Numbered from the stretch's first letter, positions 42,121-51,437 are shown. The stretch is DNA of 64,000 nt from Bacteroidales bacterium (GCA_015060885.1 SUXO01000005.1:1-64000); one strand, 5' to 3'. Program-made: numbers and translations. The notes: generated by a model not told the origin, from the sequence alone.

Positions 42121-42531
42121 TCAATATCTTATTTGCGAAAGAGCCTCGGCAATCTTTTCGAGTCCCTCTTTAAGGGGTTTCTCTACCATTGCGCGGAGCA
42201 TAAAGTTAATTTCGGCTTTTGCCACCACGCGCATCTTCGATGCCTGCTCGCCATCGGGTATTATCTGCACCCAGAAGTTTGCGGGCATAGGTGAGCCCAC
42301 GGTCTCGAACTTTATGCATTTGGGCGCTTCGCGCTCAATTATTTTCAGTGTTATCTTGCCAATGGGCGGCACATCCACTGTTACCTGGTCGCGGTCATAT
42401 GTGAGTTCCTTTACCTTGTCCTGCGGGATGCGGTCCTTAATGCTTTCGAGGTTGTTGAGGTCTTCGAGCTTGCCGAATACCTGCTCCTGGGGGTAAGGAA
42501 TGTTCTTTACACTGCTTTCGTATTGGCTCAT
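42121..42531 (-). CDS. SRPBCC (START-like) family protein
   Basis: A 136-residue protein with the helix-grip pattern of the SRPBCC superfamily: an N-terminal strand and helix (IPYPQEQVFGKLEDLNNLES), a central antiparallel sheet and a long C-terminal helix (MVEKPLKEGLEKIAEALSQI). There is no signal peptide. Such proteins bind hydrophobic ligands in a cavity. The ligand is unknown. The gene lies 6 bp after pyrE and 1 bp before argH and must be co-transcribed with both. Confidence 0.85.
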   Translation of the reverse strand: MSQYESSVKNIPYPQEQVFGKLEDLNNLESIKDRIPQDKVKELTYDRDQVTVDVPPIGKITLKIIEREAPKCIKFETVGSPMPANFWVQIIPDGEQASKMRVVAKAEINFMLRAMVEKPLKEGLEKIAEALSQIRY

Positions 42532-42537
42532 AAGCGA

Positions 42538-43182
42538 TTATTTTAAGTCGTTTCTCCACTCCGAAGGATTGGCACGCCACTCTTTGAGTGTGGGCATAAC
42601 ATCCTCTGTAATGTAACCGGTCTCTTTTGCGGCTTCGAGCACAGCCTCGTAGTTTGTGAGGGTGATGAGTTTCACGCCTGCTTTTGCAAATGCCTCTTCG
42701 GCTACGCTGAACCCGTATGTGAACGATGCAACCATGCCGACAACCTCAACACCGGCTGCACGGAGGGCATCAACTGCTTTAAGGCTGCTGAGGCCTGTCG
42801 ATACCAGGTCTTCTATAACCACAACCTTCGCACCGGGCTGTATGTCGCCCTCAATCTGGTTGCCCAGGCCGTGGTCCTTTGCCTTGGGGCGTACATATAC
42901 AAAAGGTTTGCCCAGCTCCTCGGCAACAAGTGCGCCCTGTGCAATGGCTCCTGTGGCAACACCGGCAACGGTGTCGGCTTCGGGGAACTCTTCAAGGATG
43001 AGGTTGGCAAGGCCCAACTTTACGCGGGTGCGCAATTCGGGGAACGAGAGTGTCTTGCGGTTGTCGCAATAGAAAGGTGATTTCCAGCCCGATGCCCAGG
43101 TGAAAGGCTCTTGGGGCTGTAACTTTACGGCTTTGATTTTAAGCAGCTCGGCTGCAAGGATAAGTTGTGATTTCTGTGCCAT
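42538..43182 (-). CDS. pyrE: Orotate phosphoribosyltransferase
   Basis: A 214-residue enzyme that converts orotate and PRPP to orotidine 5'-phosphate in pyrimidine synthesis. The PRPP motif VVIEDLVSTGLSSLKAVDAL, the catalytic loop RPKAKDHGLGNQIEG and VAGVATGAIAQGALVAEELG are typical. It is the first gene of the pyrE-SRPBCC-argH unit, with a TATCTTCG box about 50 bp upstream. Confidence 0.97.
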   Translation of the reverse strand: MAQKSQLILAAELLKIKAVKLQPQEPFTWASGWKSPFYCDNRKTLSFPELRTRVKLGLANLILEEFPEADTVAGVATGAIAQGALVAEELGKPFVYVRPKAKDHGLGNQIEGDIQPGAKVVVIEDLVSTGLSSLKAVDALRAAGVEVVGMVASFTYGFSVAEEAFAKAGVKLITLTNYEAVLEAAKETGYITEDVMPTLKEWRANPSEWRNDLK

Positions 43183-43232
43183 AATATTCTGTATTTAAAT
43201 GTTTTGTTATGTCGGTCAAACTTTATTGAGTG

Positions 43233-43240
43233 CGAAGATA
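43233..43240 (-). promoter_or_regulatory. Probable -7 box of pyrE
   Basis: TATCTTCG on the minus strand matches seven of eight positions of TAnnTTTG. The leader to pyrE would be about 45 nt. Confidence 0.45.
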
Positions 43241-43270
43241 GTAAAAATATGTCAAACCGCCCCCTGTTTG

Positions 43271-43609
43271 CTATTTTGTTTGCGTGTAGCCATCGTTTTT
43301 CAGCAATTCTATGATTTTTGCCTTGAAATCGCCCTGTACAAGAATTTCGCCATCCTTGACGCTCCCGCCCACTCCGCACTTTGTTTTGAGCAGTCGCCCA
43401 AGCTCTTTTGCATCATTGTCACTGCCGATGAAATTCTTTACTATTGTCACGGTCTTGCCGCCGCGGTGGTTCTTCTCTATGCTCACCCGCAGTTTCTGTT
43501 GTTGCTTTGGCAATGTTTCATTTTCCTCCTTTTCATCGGTAATATATTGGTAGTCGGGGTTGGTCGAGTAAACAATGTTCAGCCGCTCTTTCCAGTCGTT
43601 TTTCTTCAT
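43271..43609 (-). CDS. SUI1/eIF1-like translation factor (YciH family)
   Basis: A 112-residue protein with a charged N-terminal half and a C-terminal SUI1 domain (about 38-112), including KLRVSIEKNHRGGKTVTIV, LKTKCGVGGSVKDGEILVQG and the ending IIELLKNDGYTQTK. Bacterial YciH resembles eukaryotic eIF1 and can influence start-site fidelity and stress responses, but it is not essential where tested. It is monocistronic, divergent from rex, and its leader contains a pair of overlapping inverted repeats. Confidence 0.93.
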   Translation of the reverse strand: MKKNDWKERLNIVYSTNPDYQYITDEKEENETLPKQQQKLRVSIEKNHRGGKTVTIVKNFIGSDNDAKELGRLLKTKCGVGGSVKDGEILVQGDFKAKIIELLKNDGYTQTK

Positions 43610-43653
43610 AAATACAATGGGGTTTCAGTGTGTTTGCCGTGTTGGATATTCGT

Positions 43654-43695
43654 GCATAAGGGAACTCCCTTTTCTCGCACTTATGCGCAAAGGTA
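43654..43695 (-). promoter_or_regulatory. Promoter and dyads upstream of the SUI1-like gene
   Basis: TACCTTTG on the minus strand (43695-43688) is a full -7 match. Just downstream, GCATAAG/CTTATGC (43654-43660 and 43680-43686) and the nested AAGGGA-AC-TCCCTT (43658-43671) overlap, so only one can form at a time. They may be an operator at the start site or alternative leader hairpins. Confidence 0.5.
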
Positions 43696-43738
43696 TAATT
43701 TTTTATCAACAAATTTTTATCTCTTCACAAAATAACAC

Positions 43739-43746
43739 TATTTTTG
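43739..43746 (+). promoter_or_regulatory. Promoter -7 box of the rex-porU-porV unit
   Basis: TATTTTTG is a full match to TAnnTTTG; the leader to the rex ATG is about 29 nt. Expression of the downstream type IX genes may start here. Confidence 0.6.
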
Positions 43747-43781
43747 TTGCGTTATAATAAACACGCGCGATTAAAAATCAA

Positions 43782-44441
43782 ATGTCTGCCGAGCAATACA
43801 CAGAAAGAGTTCCCGAACCTACCTTGCGCCGTCTGCCCTGGTATCTGTCGGTGTGCCGCCTGCTTAAATCAAAGGGTGAGCAGTTTGTTTCGTCGACACG
43901 CCTGTCGAAGGAGACAAACATCGTTGCCTCGCAGATAGCAAAGGACCTCTCGTGTGTGAACGTGATAGGGCGCACCCGTGTGGGGTATGAAATTGACAAC
44001 CTGTTGCAGGTGCTCGAAGATTTCCTGGGCTTCACCCGTATGCACAAGGCCTTCCTTTTCGGCACCGGCCGCTTGGGTACGGCGTTGCTCAACGATTCGG
44101 GCCTCAAACAGTTCGGGCTCGAAGTGGTTGCGGCTTTCGACGTCAACCACAGGATTGTGGGACACACAGTGTCGGGTATTCCCGTATACCACATAAGCGA
44201 GCTCGAAAAGCAGATGCGTCGCCACCATGCAAAGATTGGTGTTCTCACCGTGCCCATCGACAGCGCACAGGAGGTGGCCGACAAGATGGTGGTGTGGGGT
44301 ATAAAGGCTATATGGAACTTCACCCCTCTGCGCATTAGGGTTCCTTCGAATATTGTGGTGCAGAATACCTCGCTCTATGCGCATTTGTCACTAATGTTTA
44401 ACCGCCTCGACGGCTTGCAAGGCGAGGACGAAGATAAATGA
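43782..44441 (+). CDS. rex: Redox-sensing transcriptional repressor Rex
   Basis: A 219-residue repressor. Residues about 1-80 are a winged helix (LRRLPWYLSVCRLLKSKGEQ, AKDLSCVNVIGRTRVGY) and the rest is a Rossmann domain with the NAD-binding GTGRLGTALL. Rex binds DNA when NADH is low and leaves it when the NADH/NAD ratio rises, and so controls fermentation and respiratory genes. It is the first gene of a run with an FAH-family gene (7 bp) and then porU. A clear Rex box (TTGTGAnnnnnnTCACAA type) was not found in the promoter. Confidence 0.95.
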   Translation: MSAEQYTERVPEPTLRRLPWYLSVCRLLKSKGEQFVSSTRLSKETNIVASQIAKDLSCVNVIGRTRVGYEIDNLLQVLEDFLGFTRMHKAFLFGTGRLGTALLNDSGLKQFGLEVVAAFDVNHRIVGHTVSGIPVYHISELEKQMRRHHAKIGVLTVPIDSAQEVADKMVVWGIKAIWNFTPLRIRVPSNIVVQNTSLYAHLSLMFNRLDGLQGEDEDK

Positions 44442-44448
44442 GATTGAA

Positions 44449-45063
44449 ATGAAGATAATAGCTGTTGGAAAGAACTATGCTTGTCACGCATTGGAGTTCG
44501 ACGGAACCGAAGAGAAGCCGCAGAACCCGATGATTTTTATGAAGCCTGATTCGGCCATACTGAAAAACGGCAAGCATTTCTATATGCCCGATTTTTTGGG
44601 ACAGATTGATTATGAAGCCGAGGTGGTGGTGCGCATAAACCAGCTAGGGAAGAGTATTCCGGCCCGTTTTGCAAGGCGTTATTACGATGCCATTACAGTG
44701 GGCATAGACTTCACCGCCAGGCAGATGCAGCGCGAGTTTATAGCGGCTGGCGCGCCGTGGGAGCTCTCCAAGGGGTTCGACGGCTCGGCAGTTCTCGGCG
44801 AGTTTCGTCCGGTGGAGCAGTACGACATAAACAATCTCGATTTTTCATTGACAATAGACGACGAAACGGTGCAGAGCGCAAACACATCGCAGATGCTCTT
44901 CAAGGTAGATGAGGTGATAGCCTATGTGAGCCGTTTCTGCACGCTTAAAACAGGAGATTTGATATTTACGGGAACACCGGCCGGTGTAGGCGAAGCACGC
45001 ATCGGTACTCACCTTAAAGGTTACCTGGCCGGCGACAAGGTTCTCGATTTTCACATACGATAG
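44449..45063 (+). CDS. Fumarylacetoacetate hydrolase (FAH) family protein
   Basis: A 204-residue single-domain member. It shows KNYACHALEFDG, PMIFMKPDSAILKNG, the metal-binding DYEAEVVVRINQLG and GIDFTARQMQ, and the C-terminal TGDLIFTGTPAGVGEARIG. Members act as oxaloacetate decarboxylase/tautomerase, acylpyruvate hydrolase or similar on C-C bonds next to a keto group. Oxaloacetate or acylpyruvate activity is the most likely, by length. It lies between rex (7 bp) and porU (5 bp). Confidence 0.93.
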   Translation: MKIIAVGKNYACHALEFDGTEEKPQNPMIFMKPDSAILKNGKHFYMPDFLGQIDYEAEVVVRINQLGKSIPARFARRYYDAITVGIDFTARQMQREFIAAGAPWELSKGFDGSAVLGEFRPVEQYDINNLDFSLTIDDETVQSANTSQMLFKVDEVIAYVSRFCTLKTGDLIFTGTPAGVGEARIGTHLKGYLAGDKVLDFHIR

Positions 45064-45068
45064 ATGAT

Positions 45069-48000
45069 ATGATTATGGGAGTTAAGAAGTTTTTTATATC
45101 GATGTTCTTGTTTGCTTCGCTTTCGGCGAATGCACAGTTTACCGATGTTGACTGGTCACAAGCAAGGCGTGATTCCTTGTTGCCCGAATGCGTGGCTGTA
45201 ATGCCATTGCCGGCCGATTATGAGGGGTATGACTACACCGTTCTGGTTGAATATCCCGAATATCGGGAGATGACAGCCGATGAGGTTGTGCTCTACGGCA
45301 TACAGGCCTATGAAGAGAGGTTGCAGGCAACCCCGGTTGTGGAGACATCGGTTTCCATTGCTGCCAAAAAGCCGATGCTCGACGTGAGTTTTCTGCCTGT
45401 GATAATGTCGGGCAGCAAGTATTACCGCATCGACTCATACAAGCTCGTGCTGAATCGTTCGGCAAAACCCACGCAACCCCGCAAGAGCCAAACACGGGCG
45501 GCAACATCGCGTTATGCCGGCAATTCGGTGCTTGCAACAGGCAAGTGGGTGAAAATCCGCGTGTCGGAGCGTGGCATACACCAGATAACAGCCGAGCAAC
45601 TCTCCAAAATGGGCTTTACCAACCCCTCGAAAGTGCGTCTGTATGGTTATGGCGGCAACATCCTGCCTAAAACAAACATTCACACACTGGTCGACGATTT
45701 GTGCGAAGTACCTTTGTGGCGCGAAAACGGCCGTCTGCTGTTCTATGCCAACGGGACCACTTCGTGGGCCTACGCTTCGGGCCGTTATGTGCGTAGCGAA
45801 AACTACTACTCGACACACGGTTACTATTTCCTTACCGAGAGCGACGATGCTCCTATGCAGTTCCCGATGGCAGTGCCCCAGGCCTCATATTCATCGACAA
45901 ATATCACCTACCCCGATTACGAACTCTATGAAAAGGATGCCATATCCCTGTGCAACTATGGTAACGTAATGCTTGACGATTACAATTTTGCCAAAGGACG
46001 TACCAAGCAGTACTCCTTCTCTCTTCCTGAAATTGCCGGCGTGAATCTTATTGTCGATGTCGCATTCGGCAGCAGTGCCGAAGAAAGCACCAAACTTGCC
46101 GTGGAGGTGAACGGCACCCGCATAGGCAATATGGGCATATCACGTAAAGGAACAGGCGACCTCGGCAAAATTGCAAGTGCGCGCTATTCGAGCACGGCAG
46201 GGGCTGCCAACACGGTGGTGACACTCACTCATAGTGTATCTACGGCATCAGTATCGGGCTTCCTCGACTATATCTCCTTGAACTTTACCCGCAACCTCGT
46301 TATGCGCGGCTCGCAGATAAATTTCCGCGGAAAGAGTTCTGCAACATCCAATGCGAAGTTCGTGATAGGCGGTGCAACTGCAACCACACGTGTGTGGTCG
46401 GTATCAAAAGCCGACGGTATATGCCAGGTTGCCGGTGAACTTTCGGGTGACGACTATTCAGTGATTGCCCCCGCGTCTTACAGTGACGAGTATGTAGCAT
46501 TCAACACTGCCGGAATTTTCCCCGATGTCGAGGTGGTGGGTGTAGTTCCCAATCAGAACCTTCACTCACTGGGGCAGACCGATATGGTTATAATAGTTCC
46601 TTCAAGCGGCAAATTCCTGGCTCCTGCCGAGCGTCTTGCCGAAGTGCACCGCACCATGGATGGCCTGACTGTGGCCGTGGTTACCGCCGACCAGGTTTAT
46701 AACGAATTCTCGTCGGGAACACCCGATGCAACAGCCTATCGTCGTCTGATGAAGATGCTTTATGACCGCGCGGCCGATGCTACGGCTGCACCCAAGTATC
46801 TGTTGCTCTTTGGCGACGGTTGCGCCGACAACCGCCTGTTGTCGTATCAGGGCCGCAGCACAGCCGATTATCTGCTCACATTCCAGTCGGACAACTCCAC
46901 CAATGCCATATACTCCTACGTGCTCGAAGATTATTATGGATTCCTCGACGATGCCGAGGGAAGCAACCTGTTGCGCGACAAGGTCGATGTTGGTGTCGGA
47001 CGCATACCCGTTGTATCGCTTTCGCAGGCCAATGTGGTAGTAAACAAGACCATTGCATATATGGAAAACAAGGAGGCCGGCGACTGGCAGAATGTCATAT
47101 CGTTCCTGGGTGACGATGGCGACGACGACCTTCCCAACCAGCATATGATAGATGCCGAAAGCGTAGCGACGGTTGTTGAGCAGAATTATCCCTCATATAT
47201 AATAGACCGTATATATTGGGACGACTACGAGCCTGTTGCCAATTCCACAGGCAACTCCTACCCTGTGGTAACATCGGCCATATATGACCGCTTGAACACA
47301 GGTGCTTTGGTGGTGAACTATTCAGGTCACGGCAGTGCCACTATGCTTGCCCATGAGATGGTGTGGCTGGCAACCGATATGCAGGCATTGAAGTCCCCGC
47401 GCCTCCCATTCTGGGTGACAGCCTCGTGCGACATTGGTCCTTTCGATATTGCTGACAACTCCCTTGCCGAATTGGCTCTTGTAAATCCCAATGGCGGTGC
47501 AGTAGGCTTCCTTGCCACAACACGAACTGTTCGACAGGTGCATAACGCTGTAATAAACAGGGCGTTTATGGGTGTTCTGCTGTCCCCGTTCGAGGATGGC
47601 CGCCGCCAAGCAGTGGGCGATGCCTTGCGCCGTGCGAAAAACAATGTGATAACCAGTGGCAATGATTTGAGTGAGAACAAACTCTCCTTTGTTCTCTTGG
47701 GCGACCCCGCACTCCGTCTTAAATTGCCTGAATATAAAATTGTTGTCGACAAGTTCAATGGCGGCCCTGCGACGGTCTCGTCAAATGTATCGGCAGGCGG
47801 TATGCTTTCTGTCGAGGGCTATGTTGCCGATGCCGATGGCAATATTGTACCCGGTTACAAGGGTGTAATCTCCACCTCGCTATTCGACAGTGCCGAAGAT
47901 ATTTACACAAGAGATAATCTTGGTTACGGGCCTTTCAATTATACCGCCTATAACAAAAAACTCTTTGTGGGCAGCGACTCGGTGAAGAACGGACGTTTCA

Positions 48001-48821
48001 AAATTGAGATGCCTGTACCTATGGATATCAGTTACAGTGGCGAGAAGGGTATGCTTAACCTCTTTGCAATAGACAATTCAAAGAGTACACTTGCCCAGGG
48101 GCATTACGACAATTTTGTAATGGCCGGAACATCCTCCTCGGTAACCAACGATGGAAAGGGCCCCGAAATCACAATGTATCTCAATACCCCTATGTTCTAC
48201 GATGGCGGCGAGGTCAATTCAACACCGTTCCTCTTTGCAAAACTATACGATGAAAACGGTATAAATACAGTGGGTACAGGAGTGGGCCACGATATTATGC
48301 TCATTGTGGACAACGACCCCAATCACACATATAACCTTAATAATGTATATACTCCCGTGGTGGGCGATTACAAGAATGGAACAATACAGTTCTCGCTAAA
48401 TGCCCTTGCGCCCGGTTACCACACACTTATGCTGCGTGCCTGGGATTTGTACAACAACTCTTCGGTCGAGGAACTCTCTTTTGTGGTTGTTCCCAATCTG
48501 GCTCCCAACTTTACAAGCATAAAGCTGTCGCCCAACCCGGCGCGCTACGGCCAGGTGTCGACATTTGTGCTCACTCACGATTTCCCGCAGAGCGCAGTTG
48601 ATGTGACAATAGAGGTGTTCAATTTCCAGGGACAGACCATTTGGAGAAACACCGAGCAGGCCGTTTGTGAAGGAAATACCTATACATACGACTGGAATGT
48701 GACATCGCAGAGCGGTCAGCCTATGCCCACAGGCGTATATCTCTACCGTGCCACAATGTCGTCGGGCGGCAGCAGTGAGGTTACAAAAACAGGAAAATTT
48801 GTTGTAATAAACAATAAATAG
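45069..48821 (+). CDS. porU: Type IX secretion system sortase PorU
   Basis: A 1250-residue cell-surface protein of peptidase family C25 (gingipain-like). It removes the C-terminal sorting domain of type IX cargo and attaches the cargo to A-LPS. The signal peptide is about 1-23. After an N-terminal beta-rich region, the caspase-like peptidase holds the catalytic His754 (VVNYSGHGSATML) and Cys787 (WVTASCDIGPFD). The C-terminus (about 1155-1250, LSPNPARYGQVSTFVL to GVYLYRATMSSGG) has the fold of a type A sorting domain that PorU keeps. A second ATG two codons later is also a possible start. porV follows after 48 bp. Confidence 0.95.
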   Translation: MIMGVKKFFISMFLFASLSANAQFTDVDWSQARRDSLLPECVAVMPLPADYEGYDYTVLVEYPEYREMTADEVVLYGIQAYEERLQATPVVETSVSIAAKKPMLDVSFLPVIMSGSKYYRIDSYKLVLNRSAKPTQPRKSQTRAATSRYAGNSVLATGKWVKIRVSERGIHQITAEQLSKMGFTNPSKVRLYGYGGNILPKTNIHTLVDDLCEVPLWRENGRLLFYANGTTSWAYASGRYVRSENYYSTHGYYFLTESDDAPMQFPMAVPQASYSSTNITYPDYELYEKDAISLCNYGNVMLDDYNFAKGRTKQYSFSLPEIAGVNLIVDVAFGSSAEESTKLAVEVNGTRIGNMGISRKGTGDLGKIASARYSSTAGAANTVVTLTHSVSTASVSGFLDYISLNFTRNLVMRGSQINFRGKSSATSNAKFVIGGATATTRVWSVSKADGICQVAGELSGDDYSVIAPASYSDEYVAFNTAGIFPDVEVVGVVPNQNLHSLGQTDMVIIVPSSGKFLAPAERLAEVHRTMDGLTVAVVTADQVYNEFSSGTPDATAYRRLMKMLYDRAADATAAPKYLLLFGDGCADNRLLSYQGRSTADYLLTFQSDNSTNAIYSYVLEDYYGFLDDAEGSNLLRDKVDVGVGRIPVVSLSQANVVVNKTIAYMENKEAGDWQNVISFLGDDGDDDLPNQHMIDAESVATVVEQNYPSYIIDRIYWDDYEPVANSTGNSYPVVTSAIYDRLNTGALVVNYSGHGSATMLAHEMVWLATDMQALKSPRLPFWVTASCDIGPFDIADNSLAELALVNPNGGAVGFLATTRTVRQVHNAVINRAFMGVLLSPFEDGRRQAVGDALRRAKNNVITSGNDLSENKLSFVLLGDPALRLKLPEYKIVVDKFNGGPATVSSNVSAGGMLSVEGYVADADGNIVPGYKGVISTSLFDSAEDIYTRDNLGYGPFNYTAYNKKLFVGSDSVKNGRFKIEMPVPMDISYSGEKGMLNLFAIDNSKSTLAQGHYDNFVMAGTSSSVTNDGKGPEITMYLNTPMFYDGGEVNSTPFLFAKLYDENGINTVGTGVGHDIMLIVDNDPNHTYNLNNVYTPVVGDYKNGTIQFSLNALAPGYHTLMLRAWDLYNNSSVEELSFVVVPNLAPNFTSIKLSPNPARYGQVSTFVLTHDFPQSAVDVTIEVFNFQGQTIWRNTEQAVCEGNTYTYDWNVTSQSGQPMPTGVYLYRATMSSGGSSEVTKTGKFVVINNK

Positions 48822-48869
48822 GAGAAAAATCAGTTTAAATATAGTAATCGCAAACTTAAAAGATAAAAA

Positions 48870-50063
48870 ATGACAAAAAATAGAATCTTATCAGTTTTGT
48901 TAATGGCAGTTATGCTGTTGCCTCTTTATGCGCAGGATGAGCAGTATAACCCGGTGTACACAGGTGTCACATCGCTCTCCATAGCTCCCGATGCCCGTGC
49001 CGGTTCTTTGGGTGATGTGGGTGCAGCAACAGAGCCCGATGTCTTTTCGCAATATTGGAACCCTGCAAAATACCCGTTCAACATAGCACGTGCAGGTATG
49101 GCAATGTCCTACACCCCCTGGTTGCGTCAGTTGGTAAGCGATATCGACCTTGTGAATCTTGCAGGTTTCTATCGAATTGGCAACTATTCGGCAATAAGCA
49201 GCTCACTCACATATTTCTCGTTGGGTGAGGTGACTATGCTCGACAACGATATGACCATCAAGCCCTATGAACTCTCTTTCGATATTGCTTATTCTCGTAT
49301 GTTGTCGGAGAAACTTTCGGCTGCCATTGCGTTGCGTGTAATATATTCCGACCTCAAATACTCCCTCGACGAGGATGTGGAGCCCGGAAAGGCCTTTGCT
49401 GCCGACATTGCAATGTACTACAATAATTATATAATGGTGGGCGACCGTGAATGCTTGCTCGGTTTGGGTTTCAACATTTCCAATATAGGTACAAAAATAT
49501 CGTACGATGGAGGTAACAGAAATGAATTCCTGCCCACAAACTTGCGTCTTGGTGCTTCGTTGCTCTATCCCATCGACGAGTACAACACGCTCTCGTTCAG
49601 TATCGACATAAATAAGCTGCTTGTCCCCACACGTCCTACATACAAACAGTTCCTCGAAGAGAATGGCTATGCGGCCGACGATGTCAGCAAGTATTCCGAG
49701 TATGATATGTGGCTCAACGAGGAGGGCTACAATGATATCTCTCCCATTTCGGGTATCTTCAAATCGTTCAACGACGCTCCCGGCGGTTTCGGTGAGGAGT
49801 TGAAGGAACTTTATGGCGGTATAGGTATTGAATATTGTTACAATCAGCAGTTCTCGGTGCGTGCGGGTTACCACTATGAGAACGAATTCAAGGGTAATAG
49901 AAAGTACTACACCGTTGGTGCCGGTTTCAGAATGAGCGTCTTCTCGCTCGATGGTGCCTACCTTATATCGGCGGCGCAGAACAACCCTCTCGACCAGACA
50001 CTGCGTTTCTCGCTCTCGTTCGATATGGACGGCATGAAAGATTTGTTCCAGCGTTGGAGATAA
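48870..50063 (+). CDS. porV: Type IX secretion system outer-membrane protein PorV
   Basis: A 397-residue FadL-like beta-barrel (also called LptO) that collects cargo from the SprA/Sov translocon and hands it to PorU. The signal peptide is about 1-22 (LLPLYAQ). The N-terminal part SIAPDARAGSLGDVGAATEPD and the strands that follow are typical, and the protein ends in an amphipathic strand (FSLSFDMDGMKDLF). It forms a pair with porU, as in Porphyromonas, with 10 bp to ispF. Confidence 0.95.
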   Translation: MTKNRILSVLLMAVMLLPLYAQDEQYNPVYTGVTSLSIAPDARAGSLGDVGAATEPDVFSQYWNPAKYPFNIARAGMAMSYTPWLRQLVSDIDLVNLAGFYRIGNYSAISSSLTYFSLGEVTMLDNDMTIKPYELSFDIAYSRMLSEKLSAAIALRVIYSDLKYSLDEDVEPGKAFAADIAMYYNNYIMVGDRECLLGLGFNISNIGTKISYDGGNRNEFLPTNLRLGASLLYPIDEYNTLSFSIDINKLLVPTRPTYKQFLEENGYAADDVSKYSEYDMWLNEEGYNDISPISGIFKSFNDAPGGFGEELKELYGGIGIEYCYNQQFSVRAGYHYENEFKGNRKYYTVGAGFRMSVFSLDGAYLISAAQNNPLDQTLRFSLSFDMDGMKDLFQRWR

Positions 50064-50073
50064 AAGAAAGGAT

Positions 50074-50547
50074 ATGATAAGAGTAGGTTTTGGAATGGAT
50101 GTGCACAAGTTTGTGGAGAACCGCGACTTGTGGATTGGTGGGGTAAAGATACCTTATGAATTCGGCCTTGCGGGGCACTCCGATGCCGATGTGCTCATTC
50201 ACGCAATATGCGATGCCTTGTTGGGTGCTGCCAACCTTCGTGATATAGGCTACCAGTTCCCCGACACTTCGGCCGAGTTCCTGAATATCGATAGCAAAAT
50301 CCTGTTGCGCCGCACGGGTGAACTTATCGCTTCAAAGGGATATAAGATAGGCAATATCGATGCCACTGTGGCTGCGCAGGCTCCCAAACTTAATCCTCAT
50401 ATTCCCGAAATGCAGCGCGTTATGGCCGGTGTGTTGGGAATAGATGCCGACGCTCTGTCGATAAAGGCGACAACAACCGAAAAACTCGGTTTCGAGGGGC
50501 GTAAGGAGGGAATAACAGCCTATGCCGTGGTGCTCATCGAGAAGTAA
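50074..50547 (+). CDS. ispF: 2-C-methyl-D-erythritol 2,4-cyclodiphosphate synthase
   Basis: A 157-residue zinc enzyme that cyclises CDP-methylerythritol phosphate in the MEP isoprenoid pathway. Motifs GFGMDVHKF (metal-binding Asp and His), GHSDADVLIHAICDALLGAANL, the ATTTEKLGFEGRKEGI block and VVLIEK are standard. It lies 10 bp after porV and 6 bp before a phosphoesterase gene. The other steps ispD and ispE are not in the window; dxr is on the other strand 45 kb away. Confidence 0.97.
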   Translation: MIRVGFGMDVHKFVENRDLWIGGVKIPYEFGLAGHSDADVLIHAICDALLGAANLRDIGYQFPDTSAEFLNIDSKILLRRTGELIASKGYKIGNIDATVAAQAPKLNPHIPEMQRVMAGVLGIDADALSIKATTTEKLGFEGRKEGITAYAVVLIEK

Positions 50548-50553
50548 AACCCT

Positions 50554-51384
50554 ATGGGCCATTTGCATTTTATAAGATTAACGTTGTCGGCAGCCATTGT
50601 GCTGCTGATTTCGTCTTGTGCAACCCTGTCGGGCAATGGTGTCGGGCGTGTGAAGCACTACTCGGTTGTTAGCGACAGGCTGCCCGCTTCGTTCGACGGG
50701 ATGCGCGTGGCATTCCTCTCCGACCTCCATTTCCCAAGCAAGTTCACTACGAAAAGGTTGCAGAAACTTGTTGCCTGCTTGCACAAGGAGGCCCCCGATG
50801 TGCTGCTTCTTGGCGGCGATTATGTGCCCTCCGGCAGCTATGCGCAACAGCTGTTTTCTTCCTTTTCATCGCTGAATACTCCCTATGGGAAGTATGCCGT
50901 GCCGGGTAATCACGACTACCGTCTGCTCGATACATTGTCCGTTGCAATGAAGGGTGCAGGTGTGCGCCTCCTTGCCGATGATGTAGCCTTTTTGAGCAAC
51001 GCTGCCGACACTATTGCGGTTGTGGGTATCAATAATCCGTTCAAGCCGTCGTTGCTCGCCAGGGAACTTGCAGGCAATGTGTGTGACGGCTTTTTTACCA
51101 TATTGCTTGCACACACTCCCGATTTTGCCCAGGATGTCGATGCTTGTTGCGATGTCGCCCTGTCGGGGCACACTCACGGCGGCCAGGTTAGCCTTTTCGG
51201 CCTTTACACGCCTGTGAAGAATACCAAGTACGGCACCAGTTTCCTGCGTGGCCGCAACCACACCGTCAATGGAGTGCCGGTGATAACTACCAATGGGGTG
51301 GGGACATCTCGCCGCAAAGTGCGTTTTTGGGTTCCCAGCGAGTTGGTTATTGTCACCTTGCGTGCCGAACGGCCGGTAAAGTAA
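50554..51384 (+). CDS. Metallophosphoesterase, probable lipoprotein
   Basis: A 276-residue calcineurin-like phosphoesterase of the YkuE/YaeI type. The metal-binding motifs VAFLSDLHFPSK, LLGGDYV, PGNHDYRLLD and SGHTHGGQ are in order. The N-terminus has a hydrophobic segment ending LLISSC, a lipobox at about residues 17-22, so it is likely exported and lipid-linked. Related enzymes act on UDP-diacylglucosamine-type or other lipid-linked phosphates, but a specific substrate is not known. It follows ispF by 6 bp and is the last gene before ribD. Confidence 0.9.
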   Translation: MGHLHFIRLTLSAAIVLLISSCATLSGNGVGRVKHYSVVSDRLPASFDGMRVAFLSDLHFPSKFTTKRLQKLVACLHKEAPDVLLLGGDYVPSGSYAQQLFSSFSSLNTPYGKYAVPGNHDYRLLDTLSVAMKGAGVRLLADDVAFLSNAADTIAVVGINNPFKPSLLARELAGNVCDGFFTILLAHTPDFAQDVDACCDVALSGHTHGGQVSLFGLYTPVKNTKYGTSFLRGRNHTVNGVPVITTNGVGTSRRKVRFWVPSELVIVTLRAERPVK

Positions 51385-51429
51385 TCTCTTTTTTCTTCTT
51401 TTGCTGTGCGGTTTGAGAAAATGTTTTTG

Positions 51430-51437
51430 TATCTTCG
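51430..51437 (+). promoter_or_regulatory. Probable -7 box of ribD
   Basis: TATCTTCG matches seven of eight positions and lies 30 bp before the ribD ATG. No FMN riboswitch fold was seen in the 82-bp gap. Confidence 0.45.

Noticed and set aside
43700..43781. Possible Rex autoregulatory site near TTCACAAAATAAC
   Set aside because: Only a half-site is seen; the second half of a TTGTGA-type dyad is missing.
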